Positions 24,894 to 33,639 of a stretch of DNA of 45,658 bases are shown piece by piece. Location of the stretch: positions 1 to 45,658 of the forward strand of contig JBBROS010000030.1 of NCBI GenBank assembly GCA_038229135.1, read 5' to 3'. The position numbers were made by a program, and so were the translations under genes. The stretch is from JBBROS01 sp038229135 (lineage in GTDB: Bacteria > Pseudomonadota > Alphaproteobacteria > Acetobacterales > Acetobacteraceae). The notes under the pieces were generated by a model that ran no database searches, was not told where the DNA came from, and worked only from the letters and a program-made list of their open reading frames with translations. Position 1 is the first letter of the stretch. Each line of letters starts with the position of its first letter.

Positions 24894-27021
24894 TCAACCG
24901 GGTGCCGCGGCTGAACGTGAGGTAGGCCCAGAGCCACTGCACCAGCACCGTCGCCCGGTTGCGCCCGCCCACCAGGAACAGGATGTGCGCGGCCCCCCAG
25001 AGCCACCAGGCCACCGCGCCCCGCACCCGCACGAACCCGAAATCCGCCACCGCCGACTGCCGCCCGATGGTGGCCAGGCTACCGAGGTGCCGGTAGCGGA
25101 ACGGCCCAGGCGCCCGCCGCCCCCGCAACCGCGCGCCCACGACCCGGGCCACGTAGGCACCACCCTGCTTGGCCGCGGGCGCCAGGCCGGGCACCGCCTC
25201 GCCCGCCCATGCCATGGAGGCCGCCGTATCCCCCACCACGAACACGTCCGGCAGCCCGGCCACGCTCAGGTCCGCCTCCACCGGTACTCGCCCGGCCCGG
25301 TCCGCCGTAACGCCCAACCAGGCTGCGGCCGGGGAAGCCATGACGCCGGCCGCCCACAGCACGGTCCGCGCAGGGATGGCCTCGCCGCTGACCATGACCC
25401 CCGCCGCGTCCACCGCCTCCACCTTGCGGTCCAGCTGCAATTCCACTCCCAGATGCCGCAGCGCGCGGCTCGCCTCGGCCGACAGCGCCTCCGGAAAGGC
25501 CGGGAGCAGCCGGGGCCCGGACTGCACGAGCAGCACGCGCGCGCTCGAGGGCTCGATGCTGCGGAACTCCTGCTCCATCCCGTGCCGCGCCAGCTCCGCG
25601 ATGGCGCCGGCCAGCTCCACGCCCGTGGGGCCGCCGCCCACGATGACGAAGGTGAGCCACGCCGCACGCTCCGCCTCGGTGGCTGCCGACTCCGCCTCCT
25701 CGAACGCCAGCAGCAGGCGGCGCCGGATCCCGGTCGCGTCCTCGATGCTCTTCAGCCCCGGCGCGAACGCGGCCCAGTCGTCCCGCCCGAAATAGCCGTG
25801 CCGCGCCCCGGTCGCGAGCACCAGCGTGTCGTAAGGGATGCGGCTCCCGCCCAGCAGCACGGCCTTGCCAGCCACGTCCACGCCCGACACCTCGCCCAGC
25901 AGCACGCGCGCGTTCGGCTGGTCCCGCACCATGCCGCGGATGGGCGTTGCGATGTCCGCCGGGGACAGCCCGGCCGTGGCCACCTGGTAGAGCAGCGGCT
26001 GGAACAGATGGTGGTTGCGCCGGTCCACGAGCGTGACGCGGCAGGCGACATGGCGTAGCCCGCGCACCGCCGCGATCCCGCCGAAGCCACCGCCCACCAC
26101 CACCACATGCGGAGACCCCGCGCCCGGCACCGGCGCCATCCGCCGCCCGAGCCAGGCCCCCAACCAGGCATCGAGCGCAAACGGCCCGGCCCCATGCACC
26201 ACCACCAGCCCGAGCGCCAGCACCCAATACAGCCGCGCATCGCCCAGCATCAGCGCGCTGAACGGCACCAGCAGCGCCAGGGCGAAGGCAGCCAGCCGTG
26301 CCCCGAGCCCGAGGGCGAGCATCGCCGCAAGCACCACCGCCACCCCAGGCGCAAGCCCCGCCACCATGGAGGGCACGTGTGGCAGCCCGGGCACGTCGCG
26401 CGAACCCATGGCGCCGAGCGCAAGCCCAAGCGGCGCCACCGCGAGCCAGAGCCGCAGCCCCAGCGCATAGACCGGCCCCAGCACCCGCGTGGCCCAGCCG
26501 AACGCCGACTGCACGGCCTGCACGCCTGGCACGGCCAGGCTCTCCGCCCCACGGTGCAGCGCCCGGTCGACCGAAAGCGGCCCGGCGCCATACACCGCCA
26601 CTCGCAGCAGCAGCGCCGCCCAGAACAGCGCCGTGTCGCCCGAAGCGGCCCCTGGCATGAGGGCCACCTGCAGCAACAGCCCCACCGCCGCCGGCCGCGC
26701 CAGCAGCCCCAAGGCCAGCAGCACCGGGCAAGCCGCCTGAACCAGCATCCCGAGATCGGACCCCGCCACCGCCTGCATCAGCCCCGGCCCGGGCGCCCCG
26801 CCTCCCAACGCCCCGGCTCCCAACGCCCCGGCTCCCAACGCCCCGCCTCCCAACGCCCCGCCTCCCAACGCCCCGCCTCCCAACATCGAGCGGACCTGCA
26901 GCGCCAGGAAGGCCTGCGCCAGCCACAGCCGGATGCCCAGCTCGAGCCACGGCCCTGCCAGCGCCCCCAGCAAGCCGACCGTGCCGGACGCGGAGCGCAG
27001 CCACCCCACGATGCGGCTCAT
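24877..27021 (-). CDS. Membrane DoxX-like domain fused to type II NADH dehydrogenase
   Basis: 714 residues. The N-terminal half (1-295) is a multi-helix DoxX-like membrane module; the C-terminal half is an NDH-2-type flavoprotein. The flavin-binding VVVVGGGFGGIAAVRGL is at about 306-322, RRNHHLFQPLLYQVATAGLS at 334-353 and the NADH-binding IVGGGPTGVELAGA near 460. Late segments VFVVGDTAASMAW and APAAKQGGAYVARVV contact FAD. NDH-2 enzymes pass electrons from NADH to quinone without pumping protons. Residues 48-77 are a near-perfect GGGAL pentapeptide repeat encoded by a 15-bp minisatellite. It is preceded by the DUF2721 gene with a 13-nt gap. Confidence 0.9.
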   Translation of the reverse strand: MSRIVGWLRSASGTVGLLGALAGPWLELGIRLWLAQAFLALQVRSMLGGGALGGGALGGGALGAGALGAGALGGGAPGPGLMQAVAGSDLGMLVQAACPVLLALGLLARPAAVGLLLQVALMPGAASGDTALFWAALLLRVAVYGAGPLSVDRALHRGAESLAVPGVQAVQSAFGWATRVLGPVYALGLRLWLAVAPLGLALGAMGSRDVPGLPHVPSMVAGLAPGVAVVLAAMLALGLGARLAAFALALLVPFSALMLGDARLYWVLALGLVVVHGAGPFALDAWLGAWLGRRMAPVPGAGSPHVVVVGGGFGGIAAVRGLRHVACRVTLVDRRNHHLFQPLLYQVATAGLSPADIATPIRGMVRDQPNARVLLGEVSGVDVAGKAVLLGGSRIPYDTLVLATGARHGYFGRDDWAAFAPGLKSIEDATGIRRRLLLAFEEAESAATEAERAAWLTFVIVGGGPTGVELAGAIAELARHGMEQEFRSIEPSSARVLLVQSGPRLLPAFPEALSAEASRALRHLGVELQLDRKVEAVDAAGVMVSGEAIPARTVLWAAGVMASPAAAWLGVTADRAGRVPVEADLSVAGLPDVFVVGDTAASMAWAGEAVPGLAPAAKQGGAYVARVVGARLRGRRAPGPFRYRHLGSLATIGRQSAVADFGFVRVRGAVAWWLWGAAHILFLVGGRNRATVLVQWLWAYLTFSRGTRLITSER
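26794..26883. repeat. Six-copy 15-bp coding minisatellite
   Basis: Six tandem 15-bp units of CGCCCCGCCTCCCAA; copies two and three differ by one base (CGCCCCGGCTCCCAA). The unit length keeps frame and encodes GGGAL/GAGAL repeats on the minus strand, inside a loop of the DoxX-like domain. Copy number is likely variable between strains. Confidence 0.95.
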
Positions 27022-27034
27022 ATCAAGTGCCGCG

Positions 27035-27556
27035 TCATGTCATCGTCTCCCACCGCGCCCCGTGGCGCCGCCAGGAGAGCAGCACCTCCACCAGGAACCC
27101 CGCCAGCGCCCCGGCCGTGCACAACACCGCCGCCCCGAACGAGACGAACAGCGCCGTCGCCACCGCCGCATCCTGAAGCCCGCCCAGGAACAGCGTGAAC
27201 GTGGCCGCGCACACCCCCACGCCCGCGAGCGCCGCAAAGCCGCGCCCCACGTCCAGCACCCAGAGCTGCCGCCGCAGCAGGCGCAGCCGCTCCACGATGG
27301 CCGTGGCCTCGCTGGACATTTCCGCCTCGTCGTCGCCCGCCACCAGATCCAGCCGCGCATGCAGCGCGTCCGCCTGGTCCGCCACCCGCGCCAGGCGCGC
27401 GTTGAACACGTTCATCAATGACGCGATGCCGGACATCAGGAACACCGGCGTCAGCGCCACCTGGATGATGTGCGCCACGCTCTCGAGCGGGACGCCCATG
27501 CCCACCATGGCACCCACCCTGGCACCCACCCTGGCAGCTGCCGCCGCCTCCTCCAT
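27035..27556 (-). CDS. DUF2721 membrane protein
   Basis: 173 residues with a first hydrophobic segment (IIQVALTPVFLMSGIASLM), then NVFNARLARVADQADAL, a charged stretch, and two more membrane helices. This is the standard DUF2721 layout of an inner-membrane protein of unknown function. The start is unclear. ATG 27556 gives an Ala/Arg-Val-rich extension encoded by a 12-bp repeat; ATG 27508 or 27499 would match the usual family N-terminus better. It is followed by the DoxX-NDH-2 gene after 13 nt and preceded by the 51-aa membrane peptide gene by 15 nt. Confidence 0.8.
   Translation of the reverse strand: MEEAAAAARVGARVGAMVGMGVPLESVAHIIQVALTPVFLMSGIASLMNVFNARLARVADQADALHARLDLVAGDDEAEMSSEATAIVERLRLLRRQLWVLDVGRGFAALAGVGVCAATFTLFLGGLQDAAVATALFVSFGAAVLCTAGALAGFLVEVLLSWRRHGARWETMT
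27509..27532. repeat. Short 12-bp tandem repeat
   Basis: Two exact copies of GGCACCCACCCT plus partial flanking copies, in the uncertain N-terminal part of the DUF2721 gene, where they encode Ala-Arg-Val-Gly units. Confidence 0.7.
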
Positions 27557-27571
27557 GCCCGGCGTGCCCGG

Positions 27572-27727
27572 CTACAGCCCGAACCCGACCACGAGCCGCT
27601 GCAGCATGGGCACCATCGCCATCATCTCGGGCCGCACCAGGGCCACGCCTACGAGCAGCAGCAGCAGCCCGCCTGCGATGGTGGCGGCGATGCGGAGGGC
27701 GGGGGAGTGTTGCGTGAGTGTCGACAT
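27572..27727 (-). CDS. 51-residue single-pass membrane peptide
   Basis: MSTLTQHSPALRIAATIAGG leads into a hydrophobic segment (LLLLLVGVALV) and a second hydrophobic stretch ending LVVGFGL. The ATG at 27727 has an excellent ribosome site, GAGGAGA, 7 nt upstream, which decides the start over longer readings. No family recognised. Its position between a CopC-like gene and DUF2721, all on one strand, suggests a small accessory of this envelope cluster. Confidence 0.65.
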   Translation of the reverse strand: MSTLTQHSPALRIAATIAGGLLLLLVGVALVRPEMMAMVPMLQRLVVGFGL

Positions 27728-27828
27728 GGAATGTCTCCTCGATCGGTCTGCCGGCCAATCCGGCCCCCGAACAATCGGCCCGGCGCGCCCCGGGCGGAAA
27801 TGGCGGTTGGGCATGGTATCGATGCGCC

Positions 27829-28194
27829 TCAGGGTGAGGCGCCTACGCGGAACGGCACGCTCCCCTGCAGCACGGCCCCGTTCGTGCCCCGCGCCGACCA
27901 GTCCAGCACGTAGGCACCAGGCGGCAACTGCCCCACCGACCCATAGAGCACGTTCGGCTGCGCCCCGAGCCGCACTGGGATGCTCCGCGCGGCCCCGTTC
28001 GCGACCAGCATGAAGCGGGACGCGTTGTGGTCGACCGGGTGGTCGAACCGCAGCGCGAACGCGGTGCCGGAGCCCGACACCACCTGGTTCGGCACCGGGT
28101 CCATCCCCATGAGCCGCATCGCCGGTTGCGCGTGCGCCGCCCCGGCCCAGGGCAAGGCCATTGCCAGGAGCAGCGCCACACGCCGCGCGAGCAC
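27829..28194 (-). CDS. CopC-domain periplasmic protein
   Basis: 121 residues with a signal peptide (MLARRVALLLAMALPWAGAAHA) and a CopC-like beta-sandwich. Signs are MDPVPNQVVSGSGTAFALRF with DHPVDHNASRF, and the strands GQLPPGAYVLDWSARGTNGAVLQGSVPFRV. CopC proteins bind copper in the periplasm, often through an N-terminal His. Here the predicted mature protein starts with Gln, so the classic Cu(II) site may be absent, although the DHPVDHN histidines could bind metal. The GTG start at 28194 is chosen to give the signal peptide. It lies 25 nt downstream of the fasciclin gene. Confidence 0.78.
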   Translation of the reverse strand: MLARRVALLLAMALPWAGAAHAQPAMRLMGMDPVPNQVVSGSGTAFALRFDHPVDHNASRFMLVANGAARSIPVRLGAQPNVLYGSVGQLPPGAYVLDWSARGTNGAVLQGSVPFRVGASP

Positions 28195-28219
28195 GCTACC
28201 GCACGCCCTATTGCACTCC

Positions 28220-28756
28220 CTACTGCACAAGCGCGTTGTCGATCGGGTAGACCACCCCGTTGTCGCAGGGGATCGCCGGCCCGGCCACGTGCACGTCCGC
28301 CATGATGCGCATGCCCGACAGGTTCACGCTGTTGCGGCTCAGGGTCGACAGCGTGATGCCGCGCTGCCCCGTCCCGTCGATCGCCAGCCCCGTGCCCGCC
28401 TGCGTGCTCAGCTCCACCTTGCCCCGCATCTGGCTCTCCGGATGCACGCCGCCCACCAGGTGCGCGCGCACGAGCGTCTGAAGCTTCGGGAAGTCGGGCG
28501 AGGCGCTCGTGGCCGAGCTGTTGAGCATCTGCGTAACCGAGGACAACGGCTCCAGCGCCGCATTCGTCGGCGCGAACACCGTCACCTGCTGGTTCGTCAC
28601 CACCGGCGCCAGGCCCGAAACCTGGACCAAGGTCGCGAACTTGCTGAACCGGCTATCCGACAGCAGCACGCCATCGCACGTGGCGGCCTGCACGGCCCCC
28701 GATGCCCCGGCGGCGATCGCCAAGGCGGCAAGCGTGGTCTTGAAGAGGTTGGGCAT
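28220..28756 (-). CDS. Secreted fasciclin-domain protein
   Basis: 178 residues with a signal peptide (MPNLFKTTLAALAIAAGASG, mature after VQA) and one fasciclin (FAS1) domain: RFSKFATLVQVSGLAPVV, the H1-like motif VTVFAPTNAALEPL, then LVRAHLVGGVHPE and the closing GVVYPIDNALVQ. FAS1 domains mediate adhesion or small-ligand binding outside the cell. The ATG at 28756 is chosen because GGAG lies about 9 nt upstream; ATG 28777 is an alternative. It follows the DyP peroxidase gene by 98 nt. Confidence 0.88.
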   Translation of the reverse strand: MPNLFKTTLAALAIAAGASGAVQAATCDGVLLSDSRFSKFATLVQVSGLAPVVTNQQVTVFAPTNAALEPLSSVTQMLNSSATSASPDFPKLQTLVRAHLVGGVHPESQMRGKVELSTQAGTGLAIDGTGQRGITLSTLSRNSVNLSGMRIMADVHVAGPAIPCDNGVVYPIDNALVQ

Positions 28757-28854
28757 GTTGGTGCGCTCCCGTGCCATGATTGGCAGCGGGAGCGTGCCGG
28801 GGCGGGGCACCCCGGGTCCAATAGCGTTGGTTCATGGAATGGATAGCGGCCCCG

Positions 28855-30357
28855 CTACAGCCCCACCCCCCGCAGGAAGCTGAGCGACGGCGCGAAGAAG
28901 TACTCGCCACCCTGCATATGGACGAATTGCTCGAAGCTCAGAACGTGCTTGTCCGGGCTGTTCGTCCAGCCATCCTGGTAGGTGTGCTTGCGCTCGGCCG
29001 CGTTCGCGGTCTGCCCGATCACCGGATCGGCCCCGGTTGCCGGGCGCCCCTTGGCCGCATCGATGTTGCCCGCGAACACCGGGTTGTCGGCCCAGGATTG
29101 CTGCGTGAACTCGAACTGGTCCTCGATGCTGGCCATGTAGGCCATGAACAGCAGGCCCGAGTTCGCCTGCGGCTCGTGCCCGCCATCCGCGAACTCGCTG
29201 CCATCGGCGCTCTTGGGCCGCTCCGGGCCGTAGGTGATGCCGCGCCGGGCCATGATGGGCGTGCGGCCATGCGCCTCGTTCTCGTCGTGCAGCGCCCGCT
29301 CGATGTCGCCGCGAGGGTTCGTCTTGCGAATGTGCGCGTGGAACGGGCAGCGGGCGCCCTCCGCGTCCCCGGCATAGGTGAAGTCGTTCGGCACCTTCGC
29401 CTTCAGCTCGGTCGCACTCAGCGTCAGCGGCGTGCCGTCCTCGAAGCGCCCCACCACCATGGCCCCTGCCCGGTCCCGCTGGTCCTGGTTCGCCCCGGCG
29501 CCGAAGATGGCGCGGCCCAGCGTCTCCTCGGCCGCGTTGAAGCCCCGCACGTCCTGCTCCAGCTTGCGGAACACGAAATAGCTCCCGGCCGACAGGCGCG
29601 AGCGCCCGTTCGGGTCCCGCACGATGAACTGCGACGGGTTGAACCGCGGGCTCCAATGCACCTTGGCCGAGGGCAGCGTCCCGGCCGGGTCCTCCGGCAC
29701 GCCCTCCTTCGCGAGGTCCTCGGTGAGGAACAGCGGCTGGCTGCGCCCATCCACGTAGCCGAAATGCTCCACCCCTTCGTCCACGCCGGGCCGGAACCGC
29801 CGCGTCTGCTGGAGCCCGCGCTCGATGAACAGAACCTGCACCCCGGTCCCGTTCAGCCACCCCTCGATCGCCTCCAGCTCCGGCTCCAGCGGCCCCGGCG
29901 TGCTGTTCGCCAGCAGCATCATCGCGTCCGGCGGCGCCCCCCGCCACCCCACCGCATTCCAAGCCGACCGCGGCGGGTCCGCCAACACCCCGCCCCGCGC
30001 CCCCATCCCCGCCTGATACGCCGCCCCGCCCGGCACCTCCGCCCCCAACGCCCGATACCCCGAGGCCGCCAGGACCAGGCACCGCACGATCCCGCCATCC
30101 GTATGCGGCGGCAGCTTCCGGTTCGCCCGGAGCTGCGCAAAGGCGCTCGTGCACCGGTTCCCCAACAGCCGCACCACCCCCGCCACATCCGCCGCCGGCA
30201 TGCCCTGGAAGCCGAGGAAGAGGTTCACGGTATGGTGTCGGCCATGCCCCTTAAGGATGTTGGCCTGCAAATCTTCGAGGAAGTGCCGCAAATCCGGGTT
30301 CGTCGCGCTGTCCCCCCAGGTGATGGGGGCAGCGAGCAGGGTGGCGAGGGTGGACAT
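28855..30357 (-). CDS. Dyp-type heme peroxidase
   Basis: 500-residue dye-decolorizing peroxidase of the long type (class C/D or advanced DyP). The signature GxxDG is seen as HFGYVDGRSQP with the distal Asp at 203. The heme-ligand region reads CPFHAHIRKTNPRGD, with His342 as the probable proximal ligand, and the distal Arg region reads MARRGITYG (369-377). These enzymes use hydrogen peroxide to oxidise bulky aromatics, dyes or lignin fragments. No signal peptide is seen, so it is probably cytoplasmic, although bacterial DyPs can be packed into encapsulins (no such gene here). AAGGAGG precedes the ATG. Confidence 0.93.
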   Translation of the reverse strand: MSTLATLLAAPITWGDSATNPDLRHFLEDLQANILKGHGRHHTVNLFLGFQGMPAADVAGVVRLLGNRCTSAFAQLRANRKLPPHTDGGIVRCLVLAASGYRALGAEVPGGAAYQAGMGARGGVLADPPRSAWNAVGWRGAPPDAMMLLANSTPGPLEPELEAIEGWLNGTGVQVLFIERGLQQTRRFRPGVDEGVEHFGYVDGRSQPLFLTEDLAKEGVPEDPAGTLPSAKVHWSPRFNPSQFIVRDPNGRSRLSAGSYFVFRKLEQDVRGFNAAEETLGRAIFGAGANQDQRDRAGAMVVGRFEDGTPLTLSATELKAKVPNDFTYAGDAEGARCPFHAHIRKTNPRGDIERALHDENEAHGRTPIMARRGITYGPERPKSADGSEFADGGHEPQANSGLLFMAYMASIEDQFEFTQQSWADNPVFAGNIDAAKGRPATGADPVIGQTANAAERKHTYQDGWTNSPDKHVLSFEQFVHMQGGEYFFAPSLSFLRGVGL

Positions 30358-30679
30358 GGAGGTTTCCTCCTTGGGCGTTCGATCTCCCTACTGATAATCG
30401 TAGCTTAATCGGAACGGGATGTCATTGCATTTCCGGACTGGTGTCGGACATGCCTCACCCCACCACCCCCGCACCCTCGGCCAGATGCTGCGCTTCCAGG
30501 TAAGTCGGCCTCCCCCGTCATCGCGAGCGAAGCGTGGCGATTCAGGGGCCGCGCAGAGCAGGCCCGACGCCCCCCTGGATCGCCACGCCCTCGGCTCGCG
30601 AGGACGGGCTTGTTCCGTGCCCAGCGCGGGCGGGAGGCGGGAGACCAGTTGGGCAATCAAAAACCGCAGGCTCAGTCCC
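30358..30679. other. Intergenic between DyP and transporter genes, contains repeat B
   Basis: 322 nt with no convincing gene. The first ~60 nt are AT-richer (CTGATAATCGTAGCTTAATC) and probably hold the DyP-cluster promoter. The rest carries dispersed repeat B. Confidence 0.5.
30517..30615. repeat. Dispersed palindromic repeat B, copy 1
   Basis: Long imperfect inverted repeat: TCATCGCGAGCGAAGCGTGG with CGATTCAGGGG on one side and CCCCTGGATCGCCACGCC with CTCGGCTCGCGAG on the other. It resembles the intergenic elements whose chance translations read CERSEA in many alphaproteobacteria. The second copy is at 38632-38724. Confidence 0.75.
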
Positions 30680-31924
30680 TCACCCCACCACCCCCGCCAC
30701 CGCCCCGCTCAACAGCGTCGCCACCGTCCCCCCGACAAGGCTCCGCATCCCCAAGCCCGCCACCTCCCCCCGCCGCTCCGGCAGCATCACGGCCAGGCTG
30801 CCGACCAGGATGCCCACGCTGCCAAAGTTGGCGAACCCGCACAGCGCGTAGGTCATCACGACCCGGCTCTTGGGCGAGAGCGCCCCCTCCGCCACCCCAG
30901 CCAGCTGCACGTAGGCGACGAACTCGTTCAGCACCGTCTTCGTCGCCAGCAGCAAAGCTGCCACCCCCGACTCCTCCCACGGCACGCCCACAGCCCAAAC
31001 CACGGGGCGCAGCGGCCAGGCGAGTGCGCCTTGCAGCGTCCAGGGGCCGCCCGGCAGCGCCAGCGCGTCGGCGGTTGCGCCCAGCGCCATGTTGGCCAGC
31101 GCCACCAGGCTCACCGCCACGATCAGCGCGGACGCGATCCCCACCAGCGGCCCCACCCCATCGGCCGTGCCGCGCACAAGCGCCTCGAGCGTGCCCGAAG
31201 CCCGGTCCGTCTCCAACGGGGCCGCCGCCGCTGCCCCCGGCTCCCACGGCACCATCAGCGCCGCCACCGCCAGCGCCGCCGGGGTGCTGATGATGGAGCT
31301 GACGATGATCGCCCCGAACGCATCCGGCAGCACGCGCGCGAGGATGGTGCCGTAGATCACCATCACCGTGCCGGCCACCCCCGCCATCCCGCAGGTCATC
31401 ATGGCAAACAGCTCCCCTCGCTGCATGCGCCCCAGGTAGGCCCGGATCAGCAGCGGCGCCTCCGTCATCCCCACGAACACGTGCACCGCCGCAGCCACGG
31501 CCAGCGGCCCGTCCACCCCCAGCGTCCGGCGCAAGCCGGCCGCCAGCACCCCCACCACGCGCTGCATCACCCCCCAGTGGAACAGCACCGCCCCCAGCGC
31601 GCTGATGACCAGCACCAGCGGCAGCATCTTGAACGCGAGGATGAACGCCGCCCCCGGCGCCACCTCCACGAACGGCAGCGCACCCCCGGCCAGATACCCG
31701 AACAGGAAGCCGGCCCCCGCATCCGTCGCCCGCTGCACCGCGTCCGCCCCCGCCGTCAGCCACAGCACCCCCTCGCGCGCCACCGGCACCCGCAGCAGCA
31801 GCAGCGCCAGCCCCCATTGCAGCGCCACACCCCCCACCACCGTCCGCCACGGGATTTTTCCCCGCCGCTCGCTGAGCCCCCACGCCAGCGCCAACAGCGC
31901 CCCATACCCGATCAACCCCTGCAC
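30680..31924 (-). CDS. Concentrative nucleoside transporter (CNT/NupC family)
   Basis: 414-residue inner-membrane protein with about ten helices. CNT hallmarks are visible: LPLVLVISALGAVLFHWGVMQ, VFVGMTEAPLLIRAYL, MTCGMAGVAGTVMVIYG and the C-terminal KTVLNEFVAYVQLAG with SRVVMTYALCGFANFGSVGI. It imports nucleosides with protons or sodium. It starts with GTG at 31924 and is divergent from the haloperoxidase-like gene, 63 nt apart. No nucleoside-catabolism genes are adjacent. Confidence 0.93.
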   Translation of the reverse strand: MQGLIGYGALLALAWGLSERRGKIPWRTVVGGVALQWGLALLLLRVPVAREGVLWLTAGADAVQRATDAGAGFLFGYLAGGALPFVEVAPGAAFILAFKMLPLVLVISALGAVLFHWGVMQRVVGVLAAGLRRTLGVDGPLAVAAAVHVFVGMTEAPLLIRAYLGRMQRGELFAMMTCGMAGVAGTVMVIYGTILARVLPDAFGAIIVSSIISTPAALAVAALMVPWEPGAAAAAPLETDRASGTLEALVRGTADGVGPLVGIASALIVAVSLVALANMALGATADALALPGGPWTLQGALAWPLRPVVWAVGVPWEESGVAALLLATKTVLNEFVAYVQLAGVAEGALSPKSRVVMTYALCGFANFGSVGILVGSLAVMLPERRGEVAGLGMRSLVGGTVATLLSGAVAGVVG

Positions 31925-31987
31925 TCAGCATCCCCCACCCACATGGCAGACTGGAATGCACGCGCCATGCCTGCAACAATGCCTGCC

Positions 31988-33253
31988 ATGCGAACCGTCC
32001 TTCTGCTGCTGGCCCTCGCCCTCCCGCTCCACGCCCGAGCCCAGCCCCAGCCGCACCCCCCGGCGCCCGACCCCGTCACGGCCTGGACCACGCTCGCCGA
32101 CCGCATCGGCCTCGGCGGCGCCAACTGGCGCACGCTCGCCATCATGCACCAGGCCATGCACGACGCCCGCAACGCCGTCGAGCCCCGCTACGAGCGCTGG
32201 TTCCCCCCCGCCTTCGACGAGCCCAAGCCCGGCACCGCCGCCCCGGACGACGCCATGGCCGCCGCCGCCATCCGCGTCCTGATCGAGATCCACCCGGATC
32301 AGCGCGACTGGATCATCGAGACCGCGCGCGTCCTGCTCGAGCTGCCGCCCAAGGACGACGCCCGAAACCTCGGGGCCGCCATCGGCATCGCCGCCGTCCG
32401 CCGCCGCCTGGCCGACGGGTACGACGTCCGCCGCGCCTTCAAGCCCGGCCCGGGTGTCACCGGATGGCAGCTCACCCCCACCGCCTTCATCACCAGCAAC
32501 ACGACCGACACCCGCCCCTTCCTCGTGCCGCACGAAGAGAACCCCGCCCAGCCCCCGCCCGGCCCGGAGGATCAGCGCTTCAAGGCCGGGTTGGCCGAAA
32601 CCCTCCGCGTGGGCGGCAGCGACAGCACGGCCCGTACGGAGGACCAGACGGCCGCCGCCTACTTCTGGGCCTACCAGTCCAGCCAGCGCGGCTTCGTGGC
32701 CCTCGGCACCCGCCTCCTGGCCGACCAACCCCCGCCCGGCGGCACGGCGGAGGCGGCGCGCATCATGTCAGTCCTCACCGGCGCCATGGCCGACAGCGCC
32801 ATCCTCGTCTGGTCCGAGAAGGAGCGCTTCAGCTACTGGCGCCCCATCACCTCCATCCGCACGCTGGTGCCGAACGAAACCGACTGGTCCCCGCTGATCG
32901 AGACGCCGCCACACCCGGAATACCCCTCCGGCCATGCGAGCGACTGCTACACCGGCGCCTTCACGCTCGAGCGGCTGATGCCCGGCCTGCGCGGGCCCTT
33001 CAGCTACCAGATGCAGCTCGGCATGCTGCAGGACAGCGACGTCGGCATGGGCCAACACGCCCAGGCCCGGCCCGGCATCAACCAGGACAACGCGCCTCGC
33101 CGGAGCTTCCCCACCCTCACCGCCGCTGCCCGGGAATGCGACAACGCCCGCATCTGGGCCGGCGCCCACCTCCGCCCCGCCAACGACGAAAGCAGCCGCA
33201 TCGGCGCCATGCTGGCCGAGCGCGGGGCCGGCATGGTCCCCCCGGTCAAGTAG
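31988..33253 (+). CDS. Secreted vanadium-haloperoxidase/PAP2-like protein
   Basis: 421 residues with a signal peptide (MRTVLLLLALALPLHARA) and the vanadium-dependent haloperoxidase/acid phosphatase fold. The vanadate or phosphate pocket shows HPEYPSGHASD (His316) and ARIWAGAHLRP (Arg388, His394), plus the upstream WSEKERFSYWRPITSIR that supplies Lys and Arg. Such proteins either oxidise halides or hydrolyse phosphate esters; sequence alone does not separate these. ATG 31988 is chosen for the signal peptide; ATGs at 31943 and 31967 are alternatives. Confidence 0.85.
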   Translation: MRTVLLLLALALPLHARAQPQPHPPAPDPVTAWTTLADRIGLGGANWRTLAIMHQAMHDARNAVEPRYERWFPPAFDEPKPGTAAPDDAMAAAAIRVLIEIHPDQRDWIIETARVLLELPPKDDARNLGAAIGIAAVRRRLADGYDVRRAFKPGPGVTGWQLTPTAFITSNTTDTRPFLVPHEENPAQPPPGPEDQRFKAGLAETLRVGGSDSTARTEDQTAAAYFWAYQSSQRGFVALGTRLLADQPPPGGTAEAARIMSVLTGAMADSAILVWSEKERFSYWRPITSIRTLVPNETDWSPLIETPPHPEYPSGHASDCYTGAFTLERLMPGLRGPFSYQMQLGMLQDSDVGMGQHAQARPGINQDNAPRRSFPTLTAAARECDNARIWAGAHLRPANDESSRIGAMLAERGAGMVPPVK

Positions 33254-33300
33254 GCGCCAGCAGCCCTGGACAACCCAGCCCCGATCGCCACCTCAACGCT

Positions 33301-33501
33301 ATGATAACGACCTTCGCCATCCTCACCGGCGCCGCCATGCTCGGCGTGCTCGGCACCTTGTTCGCCGGCATGCTCGGCCTCGTGCGCGACAGCGGCAACC
33401 CGGGCCGCTCCAACGCGCTGATGCGGTGGCGCGTCATGCTTCAGGGCGTGGCACTCGGTCTGTTCGTCATCCTGCTCATGCTGCTCCGCCAGCAACCCTA
33501 G
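33301..33501 (+). CDS. HIG1-type twin transmembrane protein
   Basis: 66 residues with two membrane helices (FAILTGAAMLGVLGTLFAGM and LQGVALGLFVILLMLL) joined by a loop containing the conserved SNALMRWRVMLQG. This matches the HIG1/twin transmembrane family of alphaproteobacteria, related to mitochondrial proteins that associate with cytochrome oxidase. It lies between the haloperoxidase-like gene and etfB on the same strand. Confidence 0.85.
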   Translation: MITTFAILTGAAMLGVLGTLFAGMLGLVRDSGNPGRSNALMRWRVMLQGVALGLFVILLMLLRQQP

Positions 33502-33639
33502 CCCGCCCCGGACGCTGCCCCCTGGCGCAAGCCCGCACCAGGCGGTAGACCCCGGCATCCTCCGGCGCACCGCCCACTTGCGCGCGCCCGGCTCCAGCCT
33601 CCACCCGGGCAGCGCCCGGCCTCAATGCAATGGTGCCCC

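Noticed and set aside
26794..26883. CRISPR-like array
   Set aside because: Units are contiguous 15-bp tandem copies with no spacers, inside a gene; no cas genes are present.
30419..31987. Long N-terminal extension of the haloperoxidase-like frame
   Set aside because: It is antisense to the nucleoside transporter and through repeat B; its translation is low-complexity and the signal peptide marks the real start.
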